The position numbers and the translations under genes were made by a program. From Vicinamibacteria bacterium (GTDB taxonomy: Bacteria > Acidobacteriota > Vicinamibacteria > Fen-336 > JAGNNV01): a DNA stretch of 6,913 bases. Shown piece by piece: positions 4,761 to 6,913 of this stretch (position 1 is its first letter; every line of letters starts with the position of its first letter). Below the pieces are notes generated by a model. That model was not told the DNA's origin and made no database searches. It saw only the letters and a list, made by a program, of their open reading frames with translations. The stretch is taken from the NCBI GenBank assembly GCA_016650185.1, contig JAENWE010000398.1:1-6913 (forward strand). The letters run 5' to 3'.

Positions 4761-6123
4761 CGTAGTGCCGCATCACCAGCTGGGCTTCGATCTGGGCTAC
4801 GGTGTCCATGGCCACGCCGACCACGATGAGGAGGGAGGTGCCGCCGAAGAGGAACGTCAATCCCAGACCCTCGGTGATCCAGCTGAGACCGTTGTTGGTG
4901 AGGAAGGTATCGAGCCAGGGGCCGATCAGGGGCAGGGGCGCCACTTTGAAACCGGTGATCAGGAACTCCGGGAGGAGGGCGATGACGGCAAGATAGATGG
5001 CGCCGCCGAAAGTAATGCGGCCCAGCACCTTGTCCAGATATTCCGCGGTTCGCTTGCCCGGCCGGATCCCGGGGATGAATCCGCCGGCCTTGCGCATGTT
5101 CTCTGCCACATCCTCGGGATTGAAGACGATCGCCGTGTAGAAGTAACAGAAGAAGATGATGAAGGTGAAGTACAGGAGGTTATACAGCGGCATGCCCCAA
5201 CGGAGCTGCTCGGAAAGCGACTGCATCCACAGGTTGGTCGGCGCGACCATCTGAATGATGGTCTGCGGGAAAGCGATGATGGAAGACGCGAAGATGACGG
5301 GGATGACCCCGGAGGTATTGACCCTTAAGGGCAGATGCGTGGACGCGCCGCCCATCATCTTGTTGCCCACCACGCGTTTGGCGTACTGCACGGTCAGCCG
5401 TCGCTGCCCGCGCTCGACAAAGACGATGAAGGCCACCACCGCCACCATAATCACCATCAGAATGATGGCGGTGATCAGCGACAACTCGCCGCGCTGGATC
5501 TTCGAGTAGGTGTCGAGGACGCCTCGCGGGAAACCGACCACGATGCCGGCGAAGATGATAAGGCTCATCCCGTTGCCGATCCCCCGCTCCGTGATCTGCT
5601 CCCCGAGCCACATGATGAAGGCAGTTCCGGTGGTCATGGTGAGGGCGGCGAAAAGCCGGAAGCCCCACCCGGGAGTTTCGACAATCCTGAAGTTCTGGCT
5701 CAGGCTCGTGCGCTCGAGCCAGACCGCGATACCGAAAGACTGAACCAGCGAGAGCATGACTGTGCCGTAGCGGGTGTACTGAGTGATCTTCCGCCGGCCC
5801 AGTTCGCCCTCCTTGCTGATGCGCTCGAGATACGGCCAGACCACGGTCAGCAATTGCAGGATGATCGACGCCGAGATGTACGGCATGATGCCGAGGGCGA
5901 AGATGGTGAAGTTGAGGAGATTGCCTCCGGAGAACATGTCGACCAGGCCGAACATGTTGCTCTTGTTCTGTTCGAAGAACTCGACCAGGGCCTTCGAGTT
6001 GATTCCGGGCGTCGGGATATGCGAGCCCAGGCGATAGATCGACAGCATCGAAAGCGTGAAAAGGATACGCCGTCGCAGATCCGGGACATCCCAGATGTTT
6101 CGGAGGCTTTGGAATATGTTCAT
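4717..6123 (-). CDS. secY: preprotein translocase subunit SecY
   Basis: SecY is the channel protein of the SecYEG translocon in the inner membrane, exporting and inserting proteins. The 468-residue product is slightly longer than E. coli SecY (443). Ten membrane segments can be placed at roughly 18-38, 73-95, 117-136, 155-173, 181-199, 214-236, 270-292, 313-334, 370-390 and 421-440. Visible landmarks are RLGSHIPTPGI after TM1, the plug region GLVDMFSGGNLLNFTIFALGI... beginning near 59, GEQITERGIGNGMSLII (174-190), and the cytosolic C5 loop with NPEDVAENMRKAGGFIPGIR and PGKRTAEYLD; R354 matches the conserved SecA/ribosome-contact arginine. The tail ends GRRIRGRR, as usual. ATG has GAGG 4 bases upstream, 57 bases after rplO. 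Its 3' end overlaps the annotated adk start by 44 bases. Confidence 0.98.
   Translation of the reverse strand: MNIFQSLRNIWDVPDLRRRILFTLSMLSIYRLGSHIPTPGINSKALVEFFEQNKSNMFGLVDMFSGGNLLNFTIFALGIMPYISASIILQLLTVVWPYLERISKEGELGRRKITQYTRYGTVMLSLVQSFGIAVWLERTSLSQNFRIVETPGWGFRLFAALTMTTGTAFIMWLGEQITERGIGNGMSLIIFAGIVVGFPRGVLDTYSKIQRGELSLITAIILMVIMVAVVAFIVFVERGQRRLTVQYAKRVVGNKMMGGASTHLPLRVNTSGVIPVIFASSIIAFPQTIIQMVAPTNLWMQSLSEQLRWGMPLYNLLYFTFIIFFCYFYTAIVFNPEDVAENMRKAGGFIPGIRPGKRTAEYLDKVLGRITFGGAIYLAVIALLPEFLITGFKVAPLPLIGPWLDTFLTNNGLSWITEGLGLTFLFGGTSLLIVVGVAMDTVAQIEAQLVMRHYDGFTGRGRRIRGRR
4734..4739 (-). promoter_or_regulatory. SD-like GGAGGA inside the secY 3' end, pointing to an internal adk start
   Basis: GGAGGA on the minus strand lies 3 bases before a GTG at 4728-4730 that is in frame with adk. 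The match to the anti-SD is strong although the spacing is short. The upstream ATG at 4758-4760 has no SD. The site is also codons of the conserved SecY tail, so it may be coincidental. Confidence 0.4.
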
Positions 6124-6180
6124 CTGGCCTCGAGTGTGCTTATCGGTTGAGTCGTTTCAAGAGGAATGGTTGAATGGCGG

Positions 6181-6651
6181 TTAAGCCGCCGCGACCTTCA
6201 CGCCGAGCAATTCCGTCTTGCCGCCGGCCGTCTCGATGGCTTCCTTGGCCGAGACTGAGAACCGATGCGCCTTGACGGTGAGGGCCTTCGTGAGTTTGCC
6301 CTTGCCCAGGACCTTCACGGTTTCCGTTTCGTTCTTGCCGATGAAGCCCTTGGCCACGAAGTCCTCCGGACCCACGGTCGAGCCGGCCCGGAACAACTCG
6401 AGTTGCTGAAGGTTCACAATCGCGTATTCGACGCGGAAGATGTTGTTGAAGCCGCGACGCGGCAGGCGCCGGAACAACGGCATCTGGCCGCCTTCAAAGC
6501 CGGGCTTGCGCGAAAAGCCGCTGCGGCTCTTCTGGCCCTTCTCGCCGCGACCGGACGTCTTGCCGCTGCCGCTGCCCGGACCGCGTCCGACGCGCTTGCG
6601 ATTCTTGGTCGAGCCCGGGTGGGGCCGGAGATCGTGGAGACCGGTGGTCAT
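6181..6651 (-). CDS. rplO: 50S ribosomal protein L15
   Basis: L15 binds 23S rRNA and acts late in large-subunit assembly. The 156-residue product has the long Gly/Lys/Arg-rich N-terminal extension typical of the family (LRPHPGSTKNRKRVGRGPGS, then GSGKTSGRGEKGQKSRSG, about 8-45). The conserved segment GFEGGQMPLFRRLPRRGFNN follows (about 51-70). The compact C-terminal domain includes VNLQQLELF and the ending region KEAIETAGGKTELLGVK, close to the usual A-xx-xxGG-x2-xx pattern. It starts at ATG with AAGGA 13 bases upstream, lies 42 bases after rpmD and 57 bases before secY, the standard spc order L30-L15-SecY. No oddity was noted in the coding sequence. Confidence 0.98.
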   Translation of the reverse strand: MTTGLHDLRPHPGSTKNRKRVGRGPGSGSGKTSGRGEKGQKSRSGFSRKPGFEGGQMPLFRRLPRRGFNNIFRVEYAIVNLQQLELFRAGSTVGPEDFVAKGFIGKNETETVKVLGKGKLTKALTVKAHRFSVSAKEAIETAGGKTELLGVKVAAA

Positions 6652-6664
6652 GATCTTCTGTAGT

Positions 6665-6669
6665 TCCTT
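6665..6669 (-). promoter_or_regulatory. Shine-Dalgarno site of rplO (AAGGA, long spacing)
   Basis: AAGGA lies 13 bases before the rplO ATG, followed by ACTACAGAAGATC. The first nine bases, AAGGAACTA, are identical to those before rpoA. Confidence 0.45.
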
Positions 6670-6693
6670 GATTCTTGGCGGTTCAAATTCAGG

Positions 6694-6903
6694 CTAGACG
6701 AAGCGGACGAGGTGAGGGACCTTCTTGGCCATGCCGCGGTTCTCCGCGGTGTCCTCGCGCTCGACCACGTGACGCATCCGGCGCAGGCCAAGGCCGCGAA
6801 CGCAGGCTCGCTGACCATCGGTGGAACCGATGAGGCTTCCATAGAGCTCAACCTTGAACGTCCCGGTGGCTTTCGGTTTGCTGGTTTTCTTCTGCTGCGT
6901 CAT
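6694..6903 (-). CDS. rpmD: 50S ribosomal protein L30
   Basis: L30 is a small large-subunit protein that binds 23S and 5S rRNA regions. The 69-residue product is about 10 residues longer than E. coli L30 (58), the extra being a Lys-rich N-terminal tail (MTQQKKTSKPKATG). The core matches the family: FKVELYGSLIGSTDGQR (16-32), VRGLGLRRMRHVVEREDT (35-52), then RGMAKKVPHLVRFV. ATG at 6901-6903 is the only ATG ahead of the core. The frame is open back to the window edge 10 bases further, so a start outside cannot be excluded, and any SD lies at or beyond the edge. It precedes rplO by 42 bases, as in standard spc operons; rpsE would be expected just upstream, outside this window. Confidence 0.94.
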   Translation of the reverse strand: MTQQKKTSKPKATGTFKVELYGSLIGSTDGQRACVRGLGLRRMRHVVEREDTAENRGMAKKVPHLVRFV

Positions 6904-6913
6904 GTTCTGGTTC

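Noticed and set aside
5335..6150. Plus-strand open frame opposite secY (271 codons), rich in Asp, His and Arg
   Set aside because: It is the complement of hydrophobic SecY codons; charged antisense proteins opposite membrane genes are expected artefacts.

Overview
This window is a ribosomal-protein super-operon segment, the end of the spc block followed by the alpha block. All twelve genes lie on the minus strand, so transcription runs from base 6913 towards base 1. In transcription order they are rpmD (L30), rplO (L15), secY, adk, map, infA, rpmJ (L36), rpsM (S13), rpsK (S11), rpsD (S4), rpoA and the first 67 codons of rplQ (L17, cut by the window edge). Every gene was identified by reading its translation against remembered family sequences; no search was run.

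The organism is a bacterium with a GC-rich genome (roughly 60 percent by eye). The order secY-adk-map-infA-rpmJ-rpsM-rpsK-rpsD-rpoA-rplQ is not the enterobacterial one, which lacks adk-map-infA here. It is not the Bacillus one either, where rpsD lies elsewhere. The same order is known from Acidobacteriota, several deltaproteobacterial-type lineages and Actinobacteria. The RpoA N-terminus (MLWKGFQRPR) and the S4 block EKRNYPPGQHG look most like Acidobacteriota or neighbouring uncultured phyla. This assignment is an inference with low certainty.

Layout: the genes are tightly packed. Spacers run from 3 to 67 bases, except one of 106 bases between rpsD and rpoA. Two junctions overlap: secY/adk by up to 44 bases, depending on the adk start, and adk/map by the 4-base ATGA. 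No promoter could be supported inside the window, so the genes are probably co-transcribed from upstream. There is no mobile element, CRISPR array, tRNA, rRNA or accessory system.

The genes supply ribosome parts (L30, L15, L36, S13, S11, S4, L17), initiation factor IF-1, the RNA polymerase alpha subunit, the SecY translocation channel, adenylate kinase and methionine aminopeptidase. They couple translation, transcription, protein export, N-terminal processing and nucleotide balance in one unit.

The points most worth a second look are a clearly divergent IF-1 that lacks the usual basic central loop, a GTG-started rpmJ overlapped by a 7-codon minicistron, an ambiguous adk start inside secY, the hairpin plus T-run in the rpsD-rpoA spacer, and a recurring long-spaced Shine-Dalgarno arrangement. 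I see no undescribed biological system here.
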